NCBI GenBank assembly: GCA_018266375.1
Contig: JAFEAO010000006.1
Coordinates: forward strand, 62,001-126,000
DNA: 64,000 nucleotides
Direction: 5' to 3'
DNA from: Bdellovibrionales bacterium
GTDB taxonomy: Bacteria > Bdellovibrionota > UBA1018 > CAIMNF01
Within the stretch, counting starts at the first letter, position 1, and every line of letters begins with the position of its first letter. Below are positions 52,297-63,331 of the stretch, piece by piece. The notes beneath the pieces are model-generated. The model saw only the letters and a list, made by a program, of their open reading frames with translations, did no database searches and had not been told where the DNA came from. Position numbers and translations under genes: made by a program.

Positions 52297-53202
52297 ATGT
52301 CTAAAAAGCGCTTTTATAAGATCAATATCGAGATCAGCAACATCTGCAACCTGCAGTGTTCGTTCTGCCCTAAAGTCATTCGATCGAAAAAACTCATGGA
52401 TGTCGCTTTGTTCGAGCAAGTGATCAGGCAAGTGGCGCCTTTGACGGAGATGGTGTGCTTTCACTTGATGGGTGAACCGTTGTTGCATCCCAAGCTGGAC
52501 GAGTTGCTGGAGATCTGCGCGCGCTACTCGACACCGGTGTTTTTTGTGTCAAACGGAGTTCTGCTCTCCGATAAGCGCTCGGAGTTGCTGTTGCACCCGG
52601 TGATCCGTCAGGTGAATTTTTCCTTGCACAGTTACCTCGATAACTATCCAGACAAGGACCCAAGCGAGTATCTGGTGCGGATTTTTGCATTTACGGATAT
52701 GGCGCTCGAACGCCGCCCGGATCTTTATGTGAATTTCAGGTTGTGGAACTTGCAAGACACAATTGGCAAATCATCCGAGAATGTTTTGATCCGTGAAAGG
52801 GTCGAAAAGCATTACGGAGCGACCTTGCGTACCGACCCGAACGTGCGAGTGACGAAGAGCCAGAATCTTCGCGGACGGCTGTACGTTCATTACGATACCG
52901 AATTTACCTGGCCTTCTTTGGATCTGCCTGTGATCGGTTCGAAGGGGACCTGTTACGGACTCCGTAATCACTTTGGAATCCTAGCGGATGGAACGGTGGT
53001 CCCTTGCTGTTTGGACAAAGAGGGTCAAATTCCGCTTGGCCGCGTGGGCGAAGCGCCAATCGAAGCGATTTTGAGTGGTGAGCGGGCCACACACATCCTA
53101 AAAGGGTTTCTTTCGGGAATGCTTCAGGAAGATCTCTGCCAGCGTTGCGATTACATGACCCGGTTTACCGAAAAGTCGACCGAGTCCGTGGTTCAGAGAT
53201 AA
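52297..53202 (+). CDS. Radical SAM protein with SPASM-like C-terminus
   Basis: This is a 301-residue protein. The radical SAM cysteines are C17, C21 and C24 in NICNLQCSFCPK. The C-terminal half has CYGLRNHFGILADGTVVPCC and ends DLCQRCDYMTR, the pattern of an auxiliary SPASM cluster with cysteines near residues 230, 248 and 288. Such proteins modify peptides or other small molecules. The substrate is not visible. It is six bases after ilvA. Confidence 0.85.
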   Translation: MSKKRFYKINIEISNICNLQCSFCPKVIRSKKLMDVALFEQVIRQVAPLTEMVCFHLMGEPLLHPKLDELLEICARYSTPVFFVSNGVLLSDKRSELLLHPVIRQVNFSLHSYLDNYPDKDPSEYLVRIFAFTDMALERRPDLYVNFRLWNLQDTIGKSSENVLIRERVEKHYGATLRTDPNVRVTKSQNLRGRLYVHYDTEFTWPSLDLPVIGSKGTCYGLRNHFGILADGTVVPCCLDKEGQIPLGRVGEAPIEAILSGERATHILKGFLSGMLQEDLCQRCDYMTRFTEKSTESVVQR

Positions 53203-53253
53203 ATATTTCGTCCAGCCGTGGATTTTTCATGAGGCTTGTTGCTTAATGGAAGT

Positions 53254-54564
53254 ATGAGCTTTCGCGTCCAGAGAGTCATCCCGTTCGCTCTGTTAATCAT
53301 TATCTGCATCATTGCCGCCTTCTTTGCCTTGCCTGATCCGGTCGCGTCCGGCACGACACCGGTCGTGACTGGCGATGTCGCTTGGATTCTCACCGCGACG
53401 GGTTTAGTGCTATTCATGACCCCAGGGCTTTCGTTTTTTTACGGCGGAATGGTTCAACGCAAAAACATCATCTCGACGATGCTTCAGAGCTACATCTGCA
53501 TGGGCATCATCAGTATCATTTGGGTTGTATTTGGTTTTAGTCTCGCTTTTGGCGAGAGCTTTCACGGTTTAGTCGGAAATCCATTTACCTATTTTATGTT
53601 TCGAGAAGTGGGTGGAGCGACTCATCCCGACTTGTCGCCCACAATCCCATTCGCGCTCTTCGCGCTATTCCAGCTGAAGTTTGCGATCATCACCCCAGCC
53701 CTCACCACCGGCGCTTTTGCCGAACGGGTTCGCTTTAACAGCTACTGTTTGTTTTTGTGTTTATTTACGATTTTTATTTACGCACCGCTCGCTCATTGGA
53801 CGTGGCATCCGCAGGGGTTTTTGCGTCAGATGGGGGTCCTGGATTTCGCCGGCGGTACGGTCGTCCACATGTCGGCGGGCCTTGCCGCCCTTGCGGGCGT
53901 GATCATCATGGGCCCAAGGATTCCGAATCGAGCGCCGTTGAGCTCGCATTCACCGCCGAGCAACCTGACTTTAGTTTTAGCTGGTACGGGCATGCTTTGG
54001 TTTGGCTGGTTTGGTTTTAACGCGGGCTCGGCACTTGCGGCGAATGACGTCGCAGTCGCGGCGTTTTTAACAACGAATACGGCTTCGGCGGCCGCGATGC
54101 TCGCATGGATCTTTTTTGACATGGCCAAAGGTCGTAAACCTTCGGCGCTCGGTGCTTGCGTAGGCGCAGTGGTCGGACTGGTCGCGATCACTCCGGCCGC
54201 GGGATACGTCAGCGTCGGATCCAGTATCTTAATCGGCGCGATCGCGTCGGTCGTCAGTAACTTAGCCGTGTATTGGAAATCAAAATCCAACTTGGACGAT
54301 ACGTTAGATGTGTTTCCGTGTCACGGTCTAGGCGGGATTGTCGGGATGATTTTGACCGCCGTTTTTGCCAAAGAAGGCGGACTCATTACCGGTCAATGGA
54401 CCTTGTTTTTGCATCACCTTCTCGGGCTCGTGATCGTCATTACCTTTGTTTTCATCGGATCGTGGCTCTTGTTTAAGCTCACTAATAAAATTATTCCACT
54501 CCGCGTGGACGAAAAGGACGAGCTCGACGGCCTTGATCTGAGCCAGCACGACGAGCGAGTCTAG
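53254..54564 (+). CDS. amt: Ammonium transporter
   Basis: This is a 436-residue channel of the Amt family with eleven helices. Family blocks include LFMTPGLSFFYGGMVQRKNI, GAFAERVRFN, FDFAGGTVVHMSAGLAAL and CHGLGGIVGM. Twin His in the pore are in VVHMS and DVFPCHGLG. ATG 53254 is chosen over a TTG at 53236. No GlnK-type regulatory gene is next to it. Confidence 0.93.
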   Translation: MSFRVQRVIPFALLIIICIIAAFFALPDPVASGTTPVVTGDVAWILTATGLVLFMTPGLSFFYGGMVQRKNIISTMLQSYICMGIISIIWVVFGFSLAFGESFHGLVGNPFTYFMFREVGGATHPDLSPTIPFALFALFQLKFAIITPALTTGAFAERVRFNSYCLFLCLFTIFIYAPLAHWTWHPQGFLRQMGVLDFAGGTVVHMSAGLAALAGVIIMGPRIPNRAPLSSHSPPSNLTLVLAGTGMLWFGWFGFNAGSALAANDVAVAAFLTTNTASAAAMLAWIFFDMAKGRKPSALGACVGAVVGLVAITPAAGYVSVGSSILIGAIASVVSNLAVYWKSKSNLDDTLDVFPCHGLGGIVGMILTAVFAKEGGLITGQWTLFLHHLLGLVIVITFVFIGSWLLFKLTNKIIPLRVDEKDELDGLDLSQHDERV

Positions 54565-54655
54565 GGCAAATTTGCCGGGTGACAAAAACCCGTCAGTTGC
54601 CTCTTGCCCTACGCGCCAGGTATTCTAGACGGGTAGTCTAATAGATGAGGTAACT
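54565..54655 (+). promoter_or_regulatory. Intergenic hairpins and promoter before secreted protein gene
   Basis: A 12-base palindrome GGCAAATTTGCC (54565-54576) follows the amt stop and runs into a short hairpin CGGGT / ACCCG. It has no T-run. A promoter with -35 TTGCCT (54597-54602), 18-base spacer and -10 TATTCT (54621-54626) is plausible. TAGAC/GTCTA lies next to the expected start, and GAGG precedes the ATG. Confidence 0.5.
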
Positions 54656-55888
54656 ATGTCCGAAGCACGCCTATTGCCCTTGTTTTTTATCGCTCTATTC
54701 AATCCGGTCGCTCACGCGGGGACGGTCTCGGTCGGAGATGCGTACGATGCCTTCAACCAGTTCATGGTCACGGTTCGAGTTTTCGATGCGTTCGAAAAAC
54801 GAGACGGTACCTATTCGAATGCGGGCGGCGCGGTAAATAATTCTGCCAGCGGTTTCGCCGCGCTCATCATGAGCGAGGCGTGGGCCGTGCCGGGTAAAGA
54901 CGACACCAAGTGTTTGCTAGCGGGATATTACGGCGTCGTCAAAGGCACCCGTTGCGTGCCGGATTCGGGCATGAAGATGTTCGATGATAAAGGCAACATC
55001 ATTTGCAGTCCGACAACGTTTGGCGTTGGCATCGTCATTTCACGCCCTAGAGATTCTCGTTGGACGATGGCCTGCGCGACCGAAGTCATCCGAAAGGCCG
55101 GTATCGCCGGAAAAACCGCTGAATCTATCTTCAGCGCCGATGAGATTAAAAAACTTGGAGAGTTCCTGCGGCTTAAACAAGGTGTCAGCTTCGCGAATAA
55201 CATGTACAACAGCATCCTAACGGATTGCGAATTTCTTAATCCGAAATCGCAAGACGCCAAGGACTGCGATCGCGTCAGCGATATCGTCGCGGATGCATTG
55301 ATGGCCTACGTACCGGCCGAGCCTGCAGGAACGAATACCTCGGCGAACAAAACCCCAGCCGCCAAAGGCGCCGACAAAAGATTTGAAGACTGCTGGAAAG
55401 AATGGACGAAGAAGGGTGCGAAACTCAGGGTAAACGCCGAAGTCTCCATGAGGTCCAAGTTCGATGCTTTAAGTAACATCAAGGGCAAAGTGAATATTAA
55501 GGCTTTATCGGGCTGCAGGCTCAAGGCGATCGACGAGAGTGCTTGGAAGAACGACGGAATCAATCCTGACGCATGCAAAATGTCCGTCGGAAGCGATGCG
55601 ACTTTCGAGAGTTATACGCCCGCAACGGCAAGCGACCTTCACGCCTATTTTGTTTTGAATGGGTCGGTGGATTGCGCAAAAGCCGACAAATCCACCATCA
55701 AGAAAACGGGAAAACTTAGAATCGATTGCTCGACCGCAGGTACGACGAAGCCGCAGGTGGTTTACCGGATATTGCGCGTGTTCGAGCGACACTTTGATCT
55801 GAATCCGGCGTGCGCTTATGTTTTGAAAAAAGATCAACGCGGTAACGATGTTACCGCCGCTGAAGAAAGCGGGAAGAAAGCTCGGTGA
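54656..55888 (+). CDS. Secreted hypothetical protein with Cys pairs
   Basis: This is a 410-residue protein with a signal peptide (FFIALFNPVAHA). About 10 cysteines in the mature part, including DTKCLLAGYYGVVKGTRC and GCRLKAIDESAW, suggest disulfides. Near the middle lies a proline- and alanine-rich linker (AEPAGTNTSANKTPAAKG) dividing two domains of about 220 and 150 residues. No family is recognised. A good promoter lies upstream. Convergent with murI. Confidence 0.6.
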   Translation: MSEARLLPLFFIALFNPVAHAGTVSVGDAYDAFNQFMVTVRVFDAFEKRDGTYSNAGGAVNNSASGFAALIMSEAWAVPGKDDTKCLLAGYYGVVKGTRCVPDSGMKMFDDKGNIICSPTTFGVGIVISRPRDSRWTMACATEVIRKAGIAGKTAESIFSADEIKKLGEFLRLKQGVSFANNMYNSILTDCEFLNPKSQDAKDCDRVSDIVADALMAYVPAEPAGTNTSANKTPAAKGADKRFEDCWKEWTKKGAKLRVNAEVSMRSKFDALSNIKGKVNIKALSGCRLKAIDESAWKNDGINPDACKMSVGSDATFESYTPATASDLHAYFVLNGSVDCAKADKSTIKKTGKLRIDCSTAGTTKPQVVYRILRVFERHFDLNPACAYVLKKDQRGNDVTAAEESGKKAR

Positions 55889-55951
55889 TTCAGAAAACGC
55901 CGATCAAATCATTGATTTGCCGATGTTGATGGGTCTCGTGCTTTTACGCGG

Positions 55952-56728
55952 TTACCCTCGGACGCGATTCAGGCGGTTCAGTTCCAAGAAGCCTTCGGAT
56001 ACGGCATCTTTGTCCGAAAACTCGTAGCTCACTTTACCTTTCTGCGACCCAGGCCCCCCGAGCGCAAGTGTGACTTGTGCGGCGACAGCGCTTGCGGAGT
56101 TTAAAATTTTCCAATTCGGAAGAGCCAGTTCAAATTGTTTTTTTATCCACGGATAATGCGTGCAAGCGAGAAGCGCGACGCCGGGTTCAAGCCGTAAATA
56201 AGTTTCAGTGTATTCTTTCAACACGAGCTTCAGCACCGGGTGGTCATTCCAGCCGCCTTCGATCATTGGCACGAGGAGCGGGCAGGCTTGCTCATGGACT
56301 TGAAGCGAAGGCCGATGCCCTTTGATGAGTTGACTGTAAACTTTCGAGTGAATCGTTGTTTGAGTGCCGAGGATGAGTACGTTCTTTTTATCGTGGATAT
56401 TGGTTATGATCGACGTGACTCCGGCTTCGACGACACCGATTACCGGCACTCCCGGAAGCGCGGCTTCGATTTCGGGGATCGCGGTGCAAGAGACCGTGTT
56501 ACAAGCGACGATGAGGAGATCCAACCGCTTATCTTTAAAGTAGGCGGCTGACTCCACAGCCAAACATTGGATTTGCTCGACCGACTTTGAACCATAAGGA
56601 ACGTTAGCGGTATCGCCGTAATAAAAGTAATGGTGCTGAGGATGCTGCTCTAACAGTTCGCCCAGCACGGTAAGGCCGCCGACTCCCGAATCGTAAACTC
56701 CGACACGTTTTTGAGCCGCCTGAGTCAC
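55952..56728 (-). CDS. murI: Glutamate racemase
   Basis: This is a 258-residue cytoplasmic enzyme giving D-glutamate for MurD. The two catalytic cysteines lie in VACNTVSC (Cys76) and LLACTHYP. The Asp of YDSGVGG is at residue 13. Its start overlaps the murE stop by four bases, so it is the last gene of the leftward dcw block. Confidence 0.95.
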   Translation of the reverse strand: MTQAAQKRVGVYDSGVGGLTVLGELLEQHPQHHYFYYGDTANVPYGSKSVEQIQCLAVESAAYFKDKRLDLLIVACNTVSCTAIPEIEAALPGVPVIGVVEAGVTSIITNIHDKKNVLILGTQTTIHSKVYSQLIKGHRPSLQVHEQACPLLVPMIEGGWNDHPVLKLVLKEYTETYLRLEPGVALLACTHYPWIKKQFELALPNWKILNSASAVAAQVTLALGGPGSQKGKVSYEFSDKDAVSEGFLELNRLNRVRG

Positions 56729-58095
56729 CGGAGTGCGTTCCTCGCTTCTTCGCGGTCATCAAAATGCCTCTTCGTGGTTCCGATAATTTGATAATCTTCA
56801 TGGCCCTTGCCCGCGATGAGAACGATCTCGCCTTTACCGGCTGCGAGGATAGCGGTTTGAATCGCGACGCGGCGATCTTCGATCACTTGATAACATGTCG
56901 GAGTAATACGAGCCTGACCGTTACGTATACACTCGACGAGCCCGGCTTCGACCTCTCGAAGGATTTGCTCTGGATTTTCGGTCCGGGGGTTGTCGCTCGT
57001 GATGATCACGCGATCCGAGAGGCGAGCCGCGATCGCACCCATGAGAGGCCGTTTGCTTTTGTCGCGATCGCCGCCGCAACCAAAGACAGTGGTGATCCGT
57101 TTGCCTTGAATTGACTGAAGGACTTTTTCGAGCGCCTCGGGCTTGTGCGCGTAATCGACAAACACCAGAATGTCCCGATTGTTGTGAACTTGTTCCATCC
57201 GACCGGGCACACCCGGAAAACTTCGGAGAGCGACAATGATTTTCTCAGCCGGAATACCCAGGTGAGAGACGACGTTGACTGCGGCTAAAATATTTTCATT
57301 TTGGAATGAGCCATAAAGCGGGCAGTAAAACAAATGGAAAGTCCCGCTGATATTGATCGTTTGGCCGCGGATCGAGTCCTTGACCGAATAGCTCATGACC
57401 CCGACGTGTTTCAGTAACTTAGCGCCGTACTCGTGATCCAAACGGGTGAGAAGTACCGGAGTTTTATTCAATGAGCGGGAGTAAGCCGCGTGGTCGGTGA
57501 ACAGTCTCTCTTTTGCGGCGAAGTACTCGTCGAACGTCGGGTGATAGTCAAGGTGCTCATGACTCAAATTCAAAAATACGGCCGCGTCCCAAACAATGCC
57601 CCACACGCGGTCTTGGTCGAGCGAGTGAGACGAGACTTCCATGACGACGTGACTTGCGCCGGCGTCGAGGACTTCGCGAAACCACTTTTGCAGGGAGAGC
57701 GCATCAGGAGTGGTATTAAGTGTATCCATCTGCTTGCCTTCGAACTCGGCGCCATTTGTCCCCAGGCGGGCGCAGCGGGCACCTGACGCATTTAAAAGAT
57801 GTTGGATCAGATAAGTAGTGGTGGTTTTGCCGCTGGTGCCGGTCACGCCGATCATCTTTAACTGACGAGTAGGGTTGCCGTACATTTCGGCCGCGAACTC
57901 GCCTAATTTTTTGCGAGCGCTTTTGCCGACGCATTTTACCCGTGTATCGGCAAAGGGTTCTTCGGAGTAAACTTGGGACGCTCCTTTGTCCAAAGCTTCA
58001 CGAATAAATTGATGCCCGTCGAACTTTGCGCCCTTGAGAGCGAAAAAAACGGAACCTGGTTTTACCTCTTTGGAATTTGCGGTGACGTGGATCAT
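56725..58095 (-). CDS. murE: UDP-MurNAc-tripeptide synthetase (MurE)
   Basis: This is a 456-residue Mur ligase adding the third amino acid to the stem peptide. The ATP loop GTSGKTT is at 86-92, and the DNPR motif (368-371) marks meso-diaminopimelate rather than lysine specificity. The carbamoylated lysine region HLDYHPTFDEYFAAKERLF is present. It is preceded by ftsI with a 18-base gap. The N-terminal domain is somewhat shorter than usual. Confidence 0.95.
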   Translation of the reverse strand: MIHVTANSKEVKPGSVFFALKGAKFDGHQFIREALDKGASQVYSEEPFADTRVKCVGKSARKKLGEFAAEMYGNPTRQLKMIGVTGTSGKTTTTYLIQHLLNASGARCARLGTNGAEFEGKQMDTLNTTPDALSLQKWFREVLDAGASHVVMEVSSHSLDQDRVWGIVWDAAVFLNLSHEHLDYHPTFDEYFAAKERLFTDHAAYSRSLNKTPVLLTRLDHEYGAKLLKHVGVMSYSVKDSIRGQTINISGTFHLFYCPLYGSFQNENILAAVNVVSHLGIPAEKIIVALRSFPGVPGRMEQVHNNRDILVFVDYAHKPEALEKVLQSIQGKRITTVFGCGGDRDKSKRPLMGAIAARLSDRVIITSDNPRTENPEQILREVEAGLVECIRNGQARITPTCYQVIEDRRVAIQTAILAAGKGEIVLIAGKGHEDYQIIGTTKRHFDDREEARNALR

Positions 58096-58113
58096 CTAAA
58101 GCTAAGCTCCCGG

Positions 58114-60150
58114 CTATTCGCTGAGGTAGAGAGTAACATGGACATTTGGCGAGAGGATAGCGCCACTTTGAGGTTCTTGTTTTTGAATCAAACCGAACCC
58201 TTTGATCTGAATTTGAGGGGAGAACGGACGAAGCGATTCCATCGCCTCCTGCGGAGTGAGACCCATGAGGGAAGGCATGACCGGGTGGTCAAAGTTGACT
58301 TCCCGAGCGCTCCGCGCCGACTCTGCGGCCACTTCGGCGCTGGACTGAGTAATTTGCACGGCTTCCATTCCCCCGACAGGTTCGATCTTCGCCGGTTTCT
58401 CTTTTTTGTTTTCGACCAACGGATTCACGACTTTTTCGGTCGCAGGAATCGAGAACCGGCTGACCACTTGTCTCATCACTTCTGAAAATAGAGGCGCCGC
58501 AGTCTCGCCCGCATAATAGACGCCCTTTGGATGATCGAGAAGCGCGAGCACCACTACGGGAGTTTTGGTGCCGACCGGGAAGCCGATGAACGAAGCAATG
58601 TAACGAGAGGTAGAGTATTTTTTAGTTTTCGGATCGACGGTCTGAGCCGTGCCTGTTTTGCCCGCGATTTTATAACCCTCGACACGCGCTTTGTGGCCGG
58701 TGCCCTTGTCGCCTTCGGTCACCAAGAGGAGTGCCGACGTGACGTCTTGAACGGTCGACGATTTGAAAATTTCACGGCGAGCGATTTTTTCGTTCTCACG
58801 GCGTTTGAGCAGCGTAGGCTCGACCAAAAACCCGCCATTAGCCAACGCCGCGTAGCCGCGAATCATCTGCATCGGAGTGACGAGGATGCTTTGCCCGAAA
58901 CCAATCGTCGCCATCGTGAGCGGCTTCAAGCTTTTGGACTGCGACGGAACCCACCCGTTGATCTCGCCCGGGAACGTGGTACCCGTCCGTTTACCGAATT
59001 CTAAGTCTCGAATGCTTGAGATCAAACGCTCGGGACCAATCTTCAAAGCGAGTTCGGCCGCGACGATGTTGCTCGATACTTCGATCATCTTTTTCAATGA
59101 GATGTAACCGAATTTCTCATGAGCCTCGGCTTCACTGATCGTGCGGTTTGAAATTTTGAATTTACCGTAGTGACCGAAGAGCGAGTCAGTCGCGTGAACG
59201 ACACCTTGCTGAATCGCTTCGGCGAGTATGAGCGGCTTGAAAGTCGAGCCCGGCTCGTAGCCGTCGGTCAGGGCCGGAACTTTCTTTACGGCTTTTGAGT
59301 GCTCGCCGTAACTTGGGCCTTGAGCAAGCGCGAGAATCTCGCCGGTGTTGGAGTCCATCGCCACGACCATACCACTCGCCGCGCGGGTACGCATGATGGA
59401 GTTGTTCAAAGATTCTTCGATTGCGTACTGAAGGGAGGCGTCGATCGAGAGCTCGACCGCGTCGCCGTCGCGAGTCGTGATCGAACCGTTACCGTTGCTA
59501 CCGGCACTCATGAGTGCGGGACGTCCGAGGGCGTCTTTTGTAACGTTAATTTGAGCGCTTTTACCGCGCAAAACGTTGTTTTTCCAGAGCTCGACACCTT
59601 CCAGGCCTTCGGCATCGATATTCACGGTGCCAAGCAAGCTATGTGCGAGGTCACCGTGCGGGTACACGCGCTTCATCTCTTTGACGATCCACAACCCTTC
59701 GGCCATATCGCCGGTCGGGAGGATGATGCCGTTCTTTTTGAGCTTCTCCATGCGCTCATCGGTGAGATGACGTTCGAGCCAGATGAAGGATTTTTTGCCT
59801 TCGAGACGCTTCTTCAAATCTTTGGGGGTGACGCCGAGCGCGCGGGCGAGCAAATGCAAAGTGGTTTTAGATTTCAAGACTTTTACCGGGCTGCCGGCCA
59901 AGCTCGAAGTTTCGAGGTTGATCGCGAGCGGCTCGCCAGTGCGGTCGACGATCAGACCGCGTCGAGGCTTCATGACCATCTTCGATTCGAATTGTTTTTT
60001 AGCGAGGTTCTCGAGTTTTGGATCGCCGATGATTTGAATCCAGGTCGAGCGTCCGAGCATGCCGAGAGCGATGACGGCAAACACGCCGATCACGAGACTT
60101 AAACGGATGCGGATAGAAGGCGTTTGATAGAAGGCCGTCGTGGCCGCCAT
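58114..60150 (-). CDS. ftsI: Class B penicillin-binding protein with PASTA domain
   Basis: This is a 678-residue septal transpeptidase. One N-terminal helix (17-33), then a dimerisation domain with KPRRGLIVDR, and the penicillin site with STFK (302-305), SSN (359-361) and KTG (498-500). After the transpeptidase domain, a proline-lysine-rich linker leads to a final PASTA-like domain (VMPSLMGLTPQEAMESL). PASTA domains on class B PBPs are typical of Firmicutes and Actinobacteria and of some delta-type lineages. It is downstream of ftsL by seven bases. Confidence 0.92.
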   Translation of the reverse strand: MAATTAFYQTPSIRIRLSLVIGVFAVIALGMLGRSTWIQIIGDPKLENLAKKQFESKMVMKPRRGLIVDRTGEPLAINLETSSLAGSPVKVLKSKTTLHLLARALGVTPKDLKKRLEGKKSFIWLERHLTDERMEKLKKNGIILPTGDMAEGLWIVKEMKRVYPHGDLAHSLLGTVNIDAEGLEGVELWKNNVLRGKSAQINVTKDALGRPALMSAGSNGNGSITTRDGDAVELSIDASLQYAIEESLNNSIMRTRAASGMVVAMDSNTGEILALAQGPSYGEHSKAVKKVPALTDGYEPGSTFKPLILAEAIQQGVVHATDSLFGHYGKFKISNRTISEAEAHEKFGYISLKKMIEVSSNIVAAELALKIGPERLISSIRDLEFGKRTGTTFPGEINGWVPSQSKSLKPLTMATIGFGQSILVTPMQMIRGYAALANGGFLVEPTLLKRRENEKIARREIFKSSTVQDVTSALLLVTEGDKGTGHKARVEGYKIAGKTGTAQTVDPKTKKYSTSRYIASFIGFPVGTKTPVVVLALLDHPKGVYYAGETAAPLFSEVMRQVVSRFSIPATEKVVNPLVENKKEKPAKIEPVGGMEAVQITQSSAEVAAESARSAREVNFDHPVMPSLMGLTPQEAMESLRPFSPQIQIKGFGLIQKQEPQSGAILSPNVHVTLYLSE

Positions 60151-60157
60151 GCCTCGG

Positions 60158-60424
60158 CTATTGACCTTTCAATTGGATGACCCGGTCCGGAGTCGGTGGG
60201 TTCAGTTTGTATTTTGCGCGTGCCAAAGCTTCGAGACGGCGAGGCGAGCGCAGTTGCGCGACCTTCAATTCCATTTTTTCGTTCTCGAGTTTGAGATTGT
60301 GAAGCGTGCGGTTCGCTTCATTTAATTCGTACGTCGTTTGAAACACCGTGAGCCGCAACCAGACCGTCGTAAACGCGAAAACGATCAACACGGGAATAGT
60401 CCAAATGGGGAAAAGCCGTTTCAT
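60158..60424 (-). CDS. ftsL: Cell-division protein FtsL-like
   Basis: This is an 88-residue protein with one N-terminal membrane helix (residues 5-22) and a coiled-coil part (NEANRTLHNLKLENEKMELKV). It is recognised mainly by position and shape, because FtsL sequences vary. It touches rsmH directly (60424/60425). Confidence 0.75.
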   Translation of the reverse strand: MKRLFPIWTIPVLIVFAFTTVWLRLTVFQTTYELNEANRTLHNLKLENEKMELKVAQLRSPRRLEALARAKYKLNPPTPDRVIQLKGQ

Positions 60425-61369
60425 CTATTTAAGTGTAACGCGCCCGCGCTTAATTGCAAGACGAAGGCGAGCCGATCTGGATCTGGGATTTTCTTCAACT
60501 TCTTGATCTGGAGCCTGAATTGCTTTGCGTGACGGGAGCTCGTAGAGCTCGCGCTTGCGGAGTTCCTCTTTAACCATTCGGTCCTCGAGCGAGTGGAACG
60601 AAAGGATCGCAAGGTGACCCCCCGGTTCGACCGCTGGGAAAATTTTGCCGATCAAAGTTTCGAGTTCATCGAGTTCGTGATTGATCGCGATTCGGAACGC
60701 TTGGAACGAGCGAGTGGCCGGATGAATACGACCATGGCGTTGGGCAGGTGGAAACGACGATGCGATGAGCTCTGCTAAGCCCTTGGTATTTTGCGGAAGT
60801 TCGTTCGTTTCACGGCGATCGACAATCCGGCGAGCGATTTTGCGTGAGAGACGTTCCTCGCCGTATTTAAAGAGGAGGTCGGCGATTTGAACCTCTGACC
60901 ACGTCTGGAGCATCGTCGAGAGCGGTTGGCCTGTGGTCGTGTTCATGCGCATGTCGAGCGAAGCCGGGTAGCGAAAGCTAAAGCCGCGTGACTCCGAGTC
61001 GATTTGATCGCTGGAGACGCCTAAGTCAGCCATCAGCCCATAAATCGGCCGATTGCCAATAGCGTCAAGTGCATGCGAGAATGGGATGTGATGAATTTCG
61101 AGAAGCCCGCTTTTGATCTCACGCTCGAATTTTACTTTGCCGCGGCGAATCGCATCGGGATCTTGGTCGATCGCAAGTACCTTATGTCCGACTGTGTTAT
61201 TTAACGCACGAATTTTTTGAAGGAGCGATGCCGTGTGACCGCCGCCACCGAGTGTGCAGTCGACGACCACTCCGGCTTTCTTGTCGCTCGACAGTGCAGT
61301 GAGACCTTGGGTTAAAAAGTCAGTAATCGGGTCGAGCAAAATCGGAATGTGTCGAGTCGTTTCGCTCAT
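60425..61369 (-). CDS. rsmH: 16S rRNA (cytosine1402-N4)-methyltransferase
   Basis: This is a 314-residue SAM-dependent enzyme acting on C1402. The SAM loop VVDCTLGGGGHTASLL, DLGVSSDQID, and the conserved FRIAINHELDEL and ILSFHSLEDRMVKE are all visible. It is the first gene of the leftward dcw block. No mraZ precedes it, and the 54-base gap to the divergent amn gene should hold its promoter. Confidence 0.96.
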   Translation of the reverse strand: MSETTRHIPILLDPITDFLTQGLTALSSDKKAGVVVDCTLGGGGHTASLLQKIRALNNTVGHKVLAIDQDPDAIRRGKVKFEREIKSGLLEIHHIPFSHALDAIGNRPIYGLMADLGVSSDQIDSESRGFSFRYPASLDMRMNTTTGQPLSTMLQTWSEVQIADLLFKYGEERLSRKIARRIVDRRETNELPQNTKGLAELIASSFPPAQRHGRIHPATRSFQAFRIAINHELDELETLIGKIFPAVEPGGHLAILSFHSLEDRMVKEELRKRELYELPSRKAIQAPDQEVEENPRSRSARLRLAIKRGRVTLK

Positions 61370-61423
61370 GAAATCTTAATCATTTCGCTTGTTTCACTTA
61401 GCCGGCCTGAGTAACCTTATACA

Positions 61424-63305
<1,882 letters not shown>

Positions 63306-63331
63306 TTTGAGGAAGGACTGAACCCGGGAGT

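Noticed and set aside
59299-60102. 267-codon antisense frame in ftsI
   Set aside because: The opposite strand encodes a complete penicillin-binding protein.
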